Shown piece after piece: positions 1 through 9,351 of a DNA stretch of 64,000 bases. The first letter of the stretch is position 1. Each line of letters opens with the position of its first letter. The stretch spans positions 124,001 through 188,000 of the forward strand of contig NZ_BPRE01000004.1 of the NCBI RefSeq assembly GCF_022179765.1, read 5' to 3'. The notes under the pieces are model-generated. The model was not told the origin of the DNA. It did not search any database and saw only the letters and a program-made list of their open reading frames with translations. Source of the stretch: Methylorubrum suomiense (GTDB lineage: Bacteria > Pseudomonadota > Alphaproteobacteria > Rhizobiales > Beijerinckiaceae). The translations under genes and the position numbers were made by a program.

Positions 1-78
1 CAGCTCTTTCAGATGACGTGCCGCGCTCTCCGCGACGCTCGCCCCTCTGAGACCGTTCTGCTCCATGACCCGCACCAT
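1..78 (-). CDS. Partial N-terminus of possible GntR-type transcriptional regulator (runs off the window)
   Basis: A reading frame on the minus strand is open from a stop at 154-156 down to base 1. The best start is the ATG at 78-76, which has a GAGGAAG-like ribosome site about 11 bases upstream. The 26 visible residues include an ASVAESAARHLKEL stretch, which resembles the first helix of GntR-family regulators. It is divergent from the alpha-hydroxy-acid dehydrogenase gene at 560, an arrangement known for lactate/glycolate regulators (LldR/GlcC). The family call rests on 26 residues and gene context only, so it is weak. Confidence 0.3.
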   Translation of the reverse strand, partial: MVRVMEQNGLRGASVAESAARHLKEL

Positions 79-559
79 TGTGATCGGCTTCCTCGTGAGG
101 AGGCCTGCCGCAGGATAGCCTGGGAAAGTCAGAGATCCAATTGACGCCCCTGGTCAAATCATTTTACCAAGACGAGAGGCATCCGTGCCGGTCGGTTCGC
201 CCGAACCCGTCGCCGGCGCGATGAGACGTGTGAACGTTGGCGACCGAAGTGCGGGGATTCGAAACCGTGGAGAGCTGCGGGGCGGTCGACCAAGATGTCG
301 TCGAGGCAACGGTTCTGGGGGGAGAGCGCCGAGAGGCAGCAACCGGCCCGTCGCCGACATTCCGGGTCACGGCGTCTCTCAAATCTGGCCGCTCTCGGAC
401 GTCTTCCGCGGTAGACCGGCGATGCGTGAGATTTGGATGCCGTCCTCCACGATGATCGGCGCAACTGTCGTGCCGTGACGCTTTCGGGCCGGATGCGAGC
501 TTCTGCGACTGGCCTCCTTTCGATCCGACGAGGGCGCGTTGCGCCCGCAGGGACCCGTG
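79..559. other. Intergenic region upstream of the alpha-hydroxy-acid dehydrogenase gene
   Basis: About 480 bases with no convincing gene. Open frames here are antisense or GC-driven and have no recognisable product. It holds a short inverted repeat at 141-157 that could be an operator for the divergent regulator. Confidence 0.5.
141..157. promoter_or_regulatory. Candidate operator: inverted repeat TTGAC-N7-GTCAA
   Basis: The two 5-base half-sites are perfect complements separated by 7 bases. The repeat lies between the possible regulator start at 78 and the dehydrogenase gene. It is one of few AT-richer patches here. An operator role is inferred from position only. Confidence 0.25.
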
Positions 560-1705
560 ATGCGACTGAACAGCTGCCACAACTTCCACGACTTCCGGCG
601 GATGGCGAAGAGCCGTCTGCCGGGGCCGATCTTCGATTACATCGATGGGGGGGCGGACGACGAGGACACCTACCGGCGCAACACGACGGCGTTCGACGCC
701 TGCGATCTGATCCCGAACGTGCTGCGCGGCGTCGGCGACATCGACATGTCGGTGACGGTCATGGGCCAGAAGCTCGCTATGCCGGTCTATTGTTCGCCCA
801 CGGCCCTGCAGCGGCTGTTCCACCACCGTGGGGAGCGTGCCGTGGCGGCGGCAGCGGGCAAGTTCGGGACGATGTTCGGTGTCTCGTCGCTTGGAACCGT
901 CAGCCTCGAAGAGGCGCGCCGCCTCAGCGGCGGTCCGCAGGTCTACCAGTTCTACTTCCACAAGGACCGTGGCCTGAACCGGGCGATGATGGCCCGCGCC
1001 AAGGAGGCGGGCATTCAGGTGATGATGCTGACGGTGGACAGCATCACCGGCGGCAATCGCGAGCGCGACAAGCGGACCGGCTTCTCGATTCCCTTCCGGC
1101 TCACGCTGGGCGGCATGATGCAATTCGCGCTCAAGCCGACCTGGGCCATCAATTACGCGATTCATGAAAGCTTCAAGCTGCCGCAGCTCGACGGCCACGT
1201 GGATATGGGCGGCGGCGCGCTGTCGATCAGCCGCTACTTCACCGAAATGCTCGATCCCAGCATGTCGTGGGACGACGTCGCCGCAATGGTCCGGGAATGG
1301 GGCGGCCAGTTCTGCCTGAAGGGGGTCATGTCGGTGGAGGATGCCAAGCGCGCCGTCGAGATCGGCTGCACGGGCATCATTCTGTCGAACCACGGCGGTC
1401 GGCAGCTCGACGGCTCGCGCACGGCCTTCGACCAACTCGCCGAGATCGTCGACGCGGTCGGCGACCGGATCGATGTGATCATGGATGGCGGCGTGCAGCG
1501 CGGCACCCATGTGCTGAAGGCTCTCTCCGTCGGGGCGAAGGCCGTCGGCCTCGGCCGCTATTACCTCTTTCCCCTGGCGGCCGCCGGGCAGGAGGGCGTG
1601 GAACGAGCCCTTGAACTGATGCGGACCGAGATCGAGCGCGACATGCGTCTGATGGGATGTGCCTCGATCGATCAGCTCTCGCGGCAGAATCTCCGCTTCT
1701 CGTAA
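560..1705 (+). CDS. FMN-dependent alpha-hydroxy-acid dehydrogenase (L-lactate dehydrogenase/glycolate oxidase family)
   Basis: This 381-residue protein belongs to the LldD/glycolate oxidase/mandelate dehydrogenase family. These enzymes are TIM barrels with FMN that oxidise L-2-hydroxy acids to 2-oxo acids. The N-terminal FDYIDGGADDE motif, the SPTAL strand and the signature SNHGGRQLDGS (about residues 280-290), with catalytic His and substrate-binding Arg, are all present. The phosphate-binding DGGVQRGTHVLKAL and GLGR follow. I chose the ATG at 560 because AGGGA lies 7 bases upstream and the product aligns with the family start; an in-frame TTG at 539 adds only 7 residues. The substrate (lactate, glycolate or other) cannot be read from the sequence. 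The gene stands alone, divergent from a possible regulator. Confidence 0.85.
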   Translation: MRLNSCHNFHDFRRMAKSRLPGPIFDYIDGGADDEDTYRRNTTAFDACDLIPNVLRGVGDIDMSVTVMGQKLAMPVYCSPTALQRLFHHRGERAVAAAAGKFGTMFGVSSLGTVSLEEARRLSGGPQVYQFYFHKDRGLNRAMMARAKEAGIQVMMLTVDSITGGNRERDKRTGFSIPFRLTLGGMMQFALKPTWAINYAIHESFKLPQLDGHVDMGGGALSISRYFTEMLDPSMSWDDVAAMVREWGGQFCLKGVMSVEDAKRAVEIGCTGIILSNHGGRQLDGSRTAFDQLAEIVDAVGDRIDVIMDGGVQRGTHVLKALSVGAKAVGLGRYYLFPLAAAGQEGVERALELMRTEIERDMRLMGCASIDQLSRQNLRFS

Positions 1706-2026
1706 CACCAAGCGAGAGCCAGGGCATTCGAGGCGTCGGTCCTGAACAGCATCGAAAGCCCATCATCGCGGCGGGCGAGTGTTTCGCTCGCGCGAGGCTT
1801 CGGTCGCATCCGTGCTCTGCCGGCGGCCTGCGAAGTTATGGTAACCTTTCGGTAAACAGACATCCCTAACATCGTCTTAGGACATCGGACCGGATCGCAG
1901 CATCGCTCGTGAGGCGTGGCGAATGCGCGGAGGCCGCTCTCACGCCTCGCGTGCGGCGGCGATGCGGCTCAGCGAGCCCGGCCGGACCTCACGCTGTGCA
2001 GATCGTGCATCAGGAAAGCCAGGGTC
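1706..2026. other. Intergenic region
   Basis: About 320 bases without a supportable gene. It contains a GGTAACC/GGTAAAC tandem near 1840-1858 and a CCTAA-N7-TTAGG palindrome at 1865-1881. Both are unusually AT-rich for this genome and could belong to the promoter of the next gene. Confidence 0.4.
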
Positions 2027-2869
2027 ATGGTGGAGACGGTCGGATCGGACAAGGCGGCCTCCACGGGCAAGGTTTCACCGGAAGAGATGCTGAAGCAGGC
2101 CGTGACTGCGGCGGTCGCGAAGCCGCCACTGGCGGAGAGCGGGCCCGCGGCCCCGGTGCCGACGCGCCGGGCCTTCCGGCTCGGGGTCAACGGTCGGCTC
2201 GCTGCATTCTCCGGCGCGGCGCTGATCGTCGGGATCGGCATCGGACTGGGTGTGGCGCCCGCGCCGCGGGAGCGATCCGGTGAAGCGCTGTCGCATCTGC
2301 GGGCCGGGATCGAAGCCGGACGCGCCGAGACGCTTCGGCTGTCGCAGGATGTGGAGCGTCTCGCCCGCACGACATCGGCCTTGCGCGAAGCGAGCGAGGC
2401 GGTTCGAACCGAGACCAAGACGCTGAGCGGGACGCTCGGCGATCGGATCGGCCGCTTGGAGCAGGGACTCGATAAGCGCTTGGCGACCCTGTCTGAGGCC
2501 GTCGCCCAATCCGAGCGCGACCAGAGCGCACGTCTCGCCGGCCTGACCGGTCTGGTGGACAAGAAGCTTCAGGCAACCGCCACCGTCCTTCCCAAGCCGG
2601 AGACAAAGGTCGAGAAGGTGGAGACGCGGTCGGATCCGGTGCAGACGAGCAGCTTGCCGGATCGGCCGAAATCCGAGACCGTCGACAGTTGGGCGTTGCG
2701 CGACGTCTACGATGGCGTCGCCATCCTCGAAGACCGGCGCAGGCGTTTGGTCGAGGTTGGCGCTGGAGATACGGTGCCGGGACTCGGGCGGGTCGAGACG
2801 ATCGAGCGCCGGGGTCGCAGCTGGGTCGTGGTCACGCGACAGGGCGTGATTACACCCCAATCCTGGTGA
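2027..2869 (+). CDS. Hypothetical membrane-anchored coiled-coil protein
   Basis: A 280-residue protein of no family I recognise. Its order is a short cytoplasmic N-terminus rich in Ala, Pro and Lys, one transmembrane segment (about residues 60-80, around GAALIVGIGIGLGVA) and a long heptad-like region rich in Glu, Arg, Leu and Ala (about 85-185). A Lys/Glu/Pro spacer and a small C-terminal beta-like domain ending near GRSWVVVTRQGVI follow. That C-terminal part resembles short SH3-like or pilus-assembly-type domains, without a firm match. The ATG at 2027 follows AGGAAAGCCAGGGT, a good ribosome site; an upstream in-frame ATG at 1916 lacks one. It ends 13 bases before a convergent small gene. Confidence 0.7.
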   Translation: MVETVGSDKAASTGKVSPEEMLKQAVTAAVAKPPLAESGPAAPVPTRRAFRLGVNGRLAAFSGAALIVGIGIGLGVAPAPRERSGEALSHLRAGIEAGRAETLRLSQDVERLARTTSALREASEAVRTETKTLSGTLGDRIGRLEQGLDKRLATLSEAVAQSERDQSARLAGLTGLVDKKLQATATVLPKPETKVEKVETRSDPVQTSSLPDRPKSETVDSWALRDVYDGVAILEDRRRRLVEVGAGDTVPGLGRVETIERRGRSWVVVTRQGVITPQSW

Positions 2870-2882
2870 TCGAACGACGGAG

Positions 2883-3098
2883 CTAGACGGCGGGCGCGAT
2901 ATCGCGAGCGTTGAACGTCGCGAGCGTCGTGCCCGGGACGGCCGGAGCCAACTCCGCGAGCATCGTTGTCCGCTCGATCCGAGCCCTTCCCCTCTCTCGC
3001 GCTTCTTCGCGGGCCGCAGGTGTCGGGTGGAGAATGAGCGCGAGGACGTCCGAATCCTCGTCGTGTGCAGGCAAATTCTTCGCTTCGAAGATGGGCAT
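2883..3098 (-). CDS. Small hypothetical protein
   Basis: A 71-residue charged protein with no recognised domain. A GGGAG ribosome site lies about 7 bases upstream of the ATG at 3098; an open frame extends upstream to 3188 but that part looks non-coding. The C-terminal TTLATFNARD resembles the end of PIN-domain toxins, yet the catalytic acidic residues and the N-terminal part of that fold are absent, so I do not call it a toxin. It may be a lineage-specific gene or a spurious frame. Confidence 0.35.
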   Translation of the reverse strand: MPIFEAKNLPAHDEDSDVLALILHPTPAAREEARERGRARIERTTMLAELAPAVPGTTLATFNARDIAPAV

Positions 3099-3533
3099 GA
3101 CCGGCTCCCACCCCTGAGCGGGGCATGCGGCCGCCGAGCACAAGCTCGACTTGGTGTGAAGAACGTGGAAAGCAGGCGTAAGTTCCACCTACTCTCCACA
3201 TTTTTACCGCAAATTCATCATTGCGCCGCCGAAGGCCTGATTGCAGTGCGAATTCACACGCGGGGCGGCGAATAGTTCGCTTGTGCCGTTAAGCAATTGG
3301 CACAGACGGTTGGCGGCGCACCTTCAGCGCCGCGTCCAACCCGATCCGGGCGCGTTTTTCTTGAAATCACTGCTTGTAACGGCGATTGTTAAGTATCGGC
3401 GACGGTAGAGGTTGAAGAGAACCACGCGCTGCGTAATTTGCCTTGGATGCCGAACCTCCCGGAAGCTAAGGTCAAATTGCCAAGCCTCCTGCAACCCGCA
3501 GCTGGGTGCTGGCCGGTTGATCGGAGATGATCG
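3099..3533. other. Intergenic region
   Basis: About 430 bases. AT-richer patches lie at 3195-3215 and 3355-3420, as expected for promoters of the exported-protein gene at 3534. I see no RNA gene or further open frame with a plausible product. Confidence 0.4.
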
Positions 3534-4400
3534 GTGCGCGCACTCAATATCTTGGCGGCAACCCTGTTTGCTTCGCTCCTTCCCTCCCTGGCCCACGCGG
3601 CGCCGCGCGAGCCGTTCGAGGTCGTGAAGGGTTGGGAGGTCGAGCGGACGATCGGCGATACCGGTCCCAATTCATGCTTGATGACGCATGCTTACGAGGA
3701 CAAGGATGACAACAACGCCGTGAACGCGGTGGTCTTCGCCCTCGACGGCAACAAAGCAACCCTCGTGTTGGTCTATCAGGGTTGGAATTTCGACAAGGAC
3801 GAGGCGGTGAAAGTGCCCCTTTTCCTTGACCGGAAGGCGATCAAGACCAAGGCGACGTGGACCGGTGATGACAAGACACTCCGAGCGCAGTTTCCCGATA
3901 GCCTCGTTCCCGACCTGCTCGCCGCAAAGACCGTGATTCTGCGGTTCGATGACGGCGACGCTGATTTCCGGATACCGGATTTCGCCGCCGGCTACGAAGC
4001 GCTTCGGCGGTGCGATGCGGCTCCGGCGAAGGCGGCCCCGAAGGCTGCGACGCTCGCCCTTCCCGCGCCGTCTTCTCCCTCCGAAGCCCGGATCGCCACC
4101 TATGTGGTCGGTCTCGCCGTCGAGCGCATCCTTAAGGAATGTGACGTCCGTTCGACGGGCCGTCAGCGCACAGCCGTCGAGGGCCGGATCGCCGCTCTCC
4201 AGCCTGAGATGGCGCCCATCGAGGCGACCTTGCGCAGCGAATTGCAGAAGAAGGGCTTTTCCTGTCCCCCCGCAGACAAGGAGCCCGATTTCCAGGAGGT
4301 GATGGGGCGCTTCATCGATCTTTCGCCCGACGCCTTCGCTGCGACTATGGAGCAGAAGGTTGGAGCGCAGAAATCCGCAGACGCCACTCCTAAGCCGTAG
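3534..4400 (+). CDS. Exported hypothetical protein with signal peptide
   Basis: A 288-residue protein starting at GTG, with GGAG about 7 bases upstream. The first 22 residues form a clear Sec signal peptide (hydrophobic core, cleavage near LAHAAP). The mature protein has an N-terminal beta-rich region of about 130 residues, including the WNFDKDEAVKVPLF and DLLAAKTVILRFDDGD stretches. An Ala/Pro linker follows, then a helical C-terminal region. The first region resembles the domain found in alphaproteobacterial invasion-associated-locus-B-like periplasmic proteins, but not closely enough to name it. Probably periplasmic; function unknown. Confidence 0.7.
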   Translation: MRALNILAATLFASLLPSLAHAAPREPFEVVKGWEVERTIGDTGPNSCLMTHAYEDKDDNNAVNAVVFALDGNKATLVLVYQGWNFDKDEAVKVPLFLDRKAIKTKATWTGDDKTLRAQFPDSLVPDLLAAKTVILRFDDGDADFRIPDFAAGYEALRRCDAAPAKAAPKAATLALPAPSSPSEARIATYVVGLAVERILKECDVRSTGRQRTAVEGRIAALQPEMAPIEATLRSELQKKGFSCPPADKEPDFQEVMGRFIDLSPDAFAATMEQKVGAQKSADATPKP

Positions 4401-4487
4401 CGTTCACGGTACGAAAGAACGGCTGATTTCTCGATATCAGCTCGAACAACAAGGTCTGTCGAGACGAGCTGAACTATAAGTCAGATA

Positions 4488-4661
4488 AAGGCTGGGACCT
4501 TCAACGCAGGTGAATGATCTCGATCCACCCTTCGTGCGATAAGGAACTCAGACCGGACCTCGTTCCGGTCTGACCCCGGTGGCTTGATCGTGCTTGGCCG
4601 CCGGGGCCGGTTTCTCCCGAGACTTCAGCTCCGCGCCCACACGGCGCGCGGAGCATTTTTT
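4488..4661 (+). ncRNA. Candidate small RNA with three tandem hairpins and an intrinsic terminator
   Basis: Hairpin 1 is 4548-4573, a perfect 10-bp stem with a 6-base loop. Hairpin 2 abuts it at 4574-4606, a 10-bp stem with one T-G wobble and a 13-base loop. Hairpin 3 is 4628-4654, a perfect 9-bp stem, and is followed by A and six T residues. A -10-like CTATAAG at 4474-4480 would put the 5' end near 4488; this end is a guess. Three hairpins with a terminal one acting as terminator is the usual form of rhizobial trans-acting small RNAs. It could instead be the 3' untranslated region of the upstream gene. I assign no known family. Confidence 0.42.
4628..4661 (+). terminator. Intrinsic terminator
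   Basis: A perfect 9-bp GC-rich stem (4628-4636 with 4646-4654) is followed by ATTTTTT. It closes either the candidate small RNA or the transcript of the exported-protein gene. Confidence 0.75.
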
Positions 4662-4737
4662 GGTCAAAATCGCTGATCCACATCAACGCGTCGCGAAAGG
4701 CGCAGGACTACTCTTCGTCCCGAGCGAGGAGGCGACG

Positions 4738-4857
4738 ATGATCGGGCAGGACCCTTCGGATCCACTCAGCGACCGGGAACTTTGGGTGCCGTACATTCTC
4801 GGGGCGCTGCTCGCCTTCGAGGGCATGATCCTCGTGATCAGCCTGATCTGGCTGTGA
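4738..4857 (+). CDS. 39-residue single-pass membrane peptide
   Basis: The ATG at 4738 follows GAGGAGGCGACG, one of the best ribosome sites in the window. The peptide has a short acidic head (about residues 4-14) and one strongly hydrophobic segment from about residue 16 to the end. This predicts a small inner-membrane protein with an N-in or N-out acidic tail. No family is recognised. It lies between the structured RNA region and convergent guaB. Its size would make it easy to miss in automatic annotation. Confidence 0.6.
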   Translation: MIGQDPSDPLSDRELWVPYILGALLAFEGMILVISLIWL

Positions 4858-4886
4858 TCGACGCACCGATCCTCACGGCATCCGAA

Positions 4887-4961
4887 CATCGCCGCCCCCC
4901 GATGGATGCGCGGCGATGCCGGTGGTCGTATCCGGCACCGGTTCCTCTCGGAGACCGGTGC
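4887..4961. other. Two strong hairpins between convergent genes
   Basis: A perfect 9-bp stem pairs 4887-4895 with 4910-4918, and a perfect 8-bp stem pairs 4935-4942 with 4954-4961. Both lie just past the end of guaB and of the small membrane peptide gene. Neither has a T-tract, so they may be 3'-end stabilisers or weak bidirectional termination sites. Confidence 0.4.
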
Positions 4962-4968
4962 TGCGTCC

Positions 4969-6936
<1,968 letters not shown>

Positions 6937-8103
6937 ATGATGTCGCGCGCCGAACGCAGCCCCCTGGCCGATTGGTGGTGGACGGTGGATCGCGGCCTGC
7001 TCGCAGGCCTCGGCTGCCTGATGGTGGCCGGCCTCGTCTTCCTGATGGGCGGCGGGCCGCCGGTGGCCGAGCGAATCGGACTGCCGACCTTCTACTTCCT
7101 GAACCGCCAAGCGCTCTATCTCGCGCCGACGATCCTGCTCATCATCGCCGTCTCGTTTCTGTCCGTGCGCCATATCCGCCGCTTCGCGCTGGTGACCTGG
7201 ATCGTCGGCGTGGCGCTCTGCATTGCGGCGGGAAAGATCGGCCCGGAGATCAAGGGCGCGCATCGCTGGATCCAGTTCGGTTCCTTCGGCCTCCAGCCCT
7301 CCGAATTCGTGAAGCCCGCCTTCGTGGTGGTGGCGGCCTGGGCGTTCTCCGAAGGGGCGCAGCGCCGCGATATGCCCGGCGGGCTGCTGGCGATTCTGCT
7401 CCTGCCGGTCACCATCGTTCCGCTGATCCTCCAGCCGGATTTCGGCCAGACCATGCTGATCACGATGGTGTGGTGCGCCCTCTTCTTCGTCGCCGGCCTG
7501 CACTGGTTCTGGGTGGCGGGTTTGGGCGCCCTCGGCCTCACCGGCGTGTTCGCCGCTTATACTTTCCTTCATCACGTGCGCGAGCGCATCAACCGATTCA
7601 TGGATCGCGATTCGGGCGACAGCTTCCAGGAATTCTGGTCGCGTGAATCCTTCAATTCCGGCGGTTGGTTCGGCACCGGACCGGGCGAAGGCGTGGCCAA
7701 GCGTCACCTGCCCGATGCGCATACCGATTTCATTTTCTCCGTCACCGGCGAGGAGTTCGGCGTGCTGGTCTGCCTGGGCCTCGTGGCGCTCTTCGCCTAC
7801 ATCGTCATGCGCGGGCTCAAGCTCGCGCGCCGCACCGACGACACCTTCGCGAGGCTCGCCATCACCGGTCTGACCACTCTGTTCGGCCTTCAGGCCTGCA
7901 TCAACATGGCCGTGAATACGCAGCTCATGCCGGCCAAGGGCATGACCCTGCCGTTCGTCTCGTATGGCGGCTCGTCGCTGATCTCGTTGGCGCTCGGCAT
8001 GGGCTTTCTCGTCGCGCTGACCCGCAAGCGTCCGCGCACCACGGTGATGAGCCAGCGTCCGCCCGGCACGCTGCCATCGGCGGTTCCGGGGATCATGCAG
8101 TGA
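6937..8103 (+). CDS. ftsW: Septal peptidoglycan glycosyltransferase FtsW (SEDS family)
   Basis: A protein of about 388 residues with some ten transmembrane segments, matching FtsW, which polymerises lipid II at the division site together with FtsI. Typical SEDS stretches are visible: GAHRWIQFG with QPSEFVKPAF, LLQPDFGQT (here ILQPDFGQT), the large periplasmic loop with RESFNSGGWFGTGPGEG, and the conserved C-terminal LPFVSYGGSSL. Two adjacent ATG codons (6937 and 6940) could serve; a long upstream open extension has no FtsW character. The stop overlaps the start of murG by 4 bases, implying translational coupling. Confidence 0.95.
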   Translation: MMSRAERSPLADWWWTVDRGLLAGLGCLMVAGLVFLMGGGPPVAERIGLPTFYFLNRQALYLAPTILLIIAVSFLSVRHIRRFALVTWIVGVALCIAAGKIGPEIKGAHRWIQFGSFGLQPSEFVKPAFVVVAAWAFSEGAQRRDMPGGLLAILLLPVTIVPLILQPDFGQTMLITMVWCALFFVAGLHWFWVAGLGALGLTGVFAAYTFLHHVRERINRFMDRDSGDSFQEFWSRESFNSGGWFGTGPGEGVAKRHLPDAHTDFIFSVTGEEFGVLVCLGLVALFAYIVMRGLKLARRTDDTFARLAITGLTTLFGLQACINMAVNTQLMPAKGMTLPFVSYGGSSLISLALGMGFLVALTRKRPRTTVMSQRPPGTLPSAVPGIMQ

Positions 8104-9212
8104 CCGTTTTCACCCCCCTGGTCCTGGTCTGCGCAGGTGGGACGGGCGGACATCTGTTCCCAGCCCAAAGTCTCGCCCACGCCCTGAAGGAGCGCGGCAT
8201 CCGCGTCGCGCTCGCCACCGATGCGCGGGTCGATTCCATCGCGGGCGATTTCCCGGCGGATGAGATCGTCACCATCGCCTCGGCGACGCCCTCGGGCCGC
8301 TCGGTGCTGCGGCGGGCCAGTGCCTTCGCGACACTCGGGCGCGGCTTCGGGCAGGCGGCGCGCGCGGTGCGCCGGCTCAACCCGGCCGCCGTCGTCGGAT
8401 TCGGCGGTTACCCGACCGTTCCGCCGATGCTGGCGGCTCAGCTTCTCAAGGTGCCGACGATTCTGCACGAGCAGAACGCCGTGATGGGTCGGGCCAACGG
8501 TTTCCTCGCCAAGGGCGCCCGCGTCATCGCCACCGGGTTCAAGGAGGTGCGGGGCGTACCAGAGAAGGCGACGGCGCGCCGCGTGCATACCGGAAACCCG
8601 ATCCGCCCGGCGGTGCTCGCCGTCGCCGACACGGCCTATCCGGCCCTCGATACGGATTCTCCGCTGCGCCTTCTCGTCTTCGGGGGCAGCCAAGGGGCTC
8701 GCGTGATGAGCGAGGTCGTGCCCGCGGCGCTCGAGAAGCTTCCGGGCGATCTGCGGGCCCGCCTTCATCTCGTTCAGCAGGCCCGGCCCGAGGATCTGAC
8801 GGCGGTGCAGAACCGCTTTCTCGCCATGGGACTCGGCGGGATCGAGGCGGCACCGTTCTTCAAGGATCTGCCCGGTCGCATGGCCGCCGCGCACCTCGTC
8901 GTGGCACGCTCGGGCGCCTCGACCGTCTCGGAACTCGCCGCGATCGGCCGACCGGCGATCCTGGTACCCCTGCCGGGCGCCCTCGATCAGGATCAGGCGG
9001 CCAACGCCGCGACATTGGCCGGGATCGGCGCGGCTCTGTCCATCCAGCAGAGTGCCTTCACGCCGGATCGCCTCGCCGCCGAACTCGTCGATTTGTTCGG
9101 CGCGCCCCGGAAATTGACCCAAGCCGCAGCGGCGGCCAAAACCGCCAGCATCCTCGACGCCGCCGACCGCCTCGCCGCTGTCGTCGTCGAGACGGCCGCC
9201 GCATCATCCTAG
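8100..9212 (+). CDS. murG: UDP-N-acetylglucosamine:lipid I GlcNAc transferase
   Basis: A 370-residue GT-B enzyme that makes lipid II from lipid I on the inner face of the membrane. The glycine-rich loops [12 protein letters not shown] (near residue 10) and [10 protein letters not shown] are intact. [11 protein letters not shown], the FGGSQGA motif (about 190) and the donor-site [14 protein letters not shown], with a [14 protein letters not shown] segment, are intact too. It starts at a GTG whose last two bases begin the ftsW stop codon (GTGA overlap). An open frame extends upstream through ftsW but is not part of the gene. Confidence 0.95.
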   Translation: MTVFTPLVLVCAGGTGGHLFPAQSLAHALKERGIRVALATDARVDSIAGDFPADEIVTIASATPSGRSVLRRASAFATLGRGFGQAARAVRRLNPAAVVGFGGYPTVPPMLAAQLLKVPTILHEQNAVMGRANGFLAKGARVIATGFKEVRGVPEKATARRVHTGNPIRPAVLAVADTAYPALDTDSPLRLLVFGGSQGARVMSEVVPAALEKLPGDLRARLHLVQQARPEDLTAVQNRFLAMGLGGIEAAPFFKDLPGRMAAAHLVVARSGASTVSELAAIGRPAILVPLPGALDQDQAANAATLAGIGAALSIQQSAFTPDRLAAELVDLFGAPRKLTQAAAAAKTASILDAADRLAAVVVETAAASS

Positions 9213-9255
9213 GTGCGACAGGTCCAGTGGACCCGTCGCGACCGGCGGACGATCG

Positions 9256-9298
9256 CCGCCCCGCGATCGCGGGGGCGGATCGCGCACCGGCGCGATCC
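9256..9298 (+). other. Paired hairpins in the murG-murC gap
   Basis: One hairpin (9256-9278) has CCGCCCC-GCGA pairing with TCGC-GGGGGCGG with a single bulge. The next (9277-9298) is a perfect 9-bp stem with an ACCG tetraloop. They share two bases at the junction. No T-tract follows. The murG-murC gap is 139 bases, long for this operon, so these may shape mRNA processing or translation of murC. Confidence 0.45.
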
Positions 9299-9351
9299 GA
9301 TCAAGAGTTCATCGGGGCCCGCTTGCGCCCAGGTCCGCGAAGGTTCGTGAC

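Larger units (their letters stand above)
4401..4737 (+). other. Structured intergenic region
   Basis: Some 337 bases without a protein gene but with dense RNA structure. A 7-bp inverted repeat at 4438-4471 follows the upstream gene. A TATAAG-like element lies at 4474-4480. Three consecutive stem-loops then end in a U-tract at 4656-4661; they are annotated separately. Confidence 0.6.

Noticed and set aside
164..1711. Very long open frames antisense to the dehydrogenase, guaB, murC, ftsZ, dnaK, pccA and others
   Set aside because: They mirror strongly conserved genes, lack ribosome sites and have the His/Arg/Asp-rich composition expected from GC-rich antisense reading.
2883..3098. Reading the small protein as a VapC toxin because of its C-terminal ATFNARD
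   Set aside because: The PIN-domain acidic residues and N-terminal part are missing, and no antitoxin gene is beside it.
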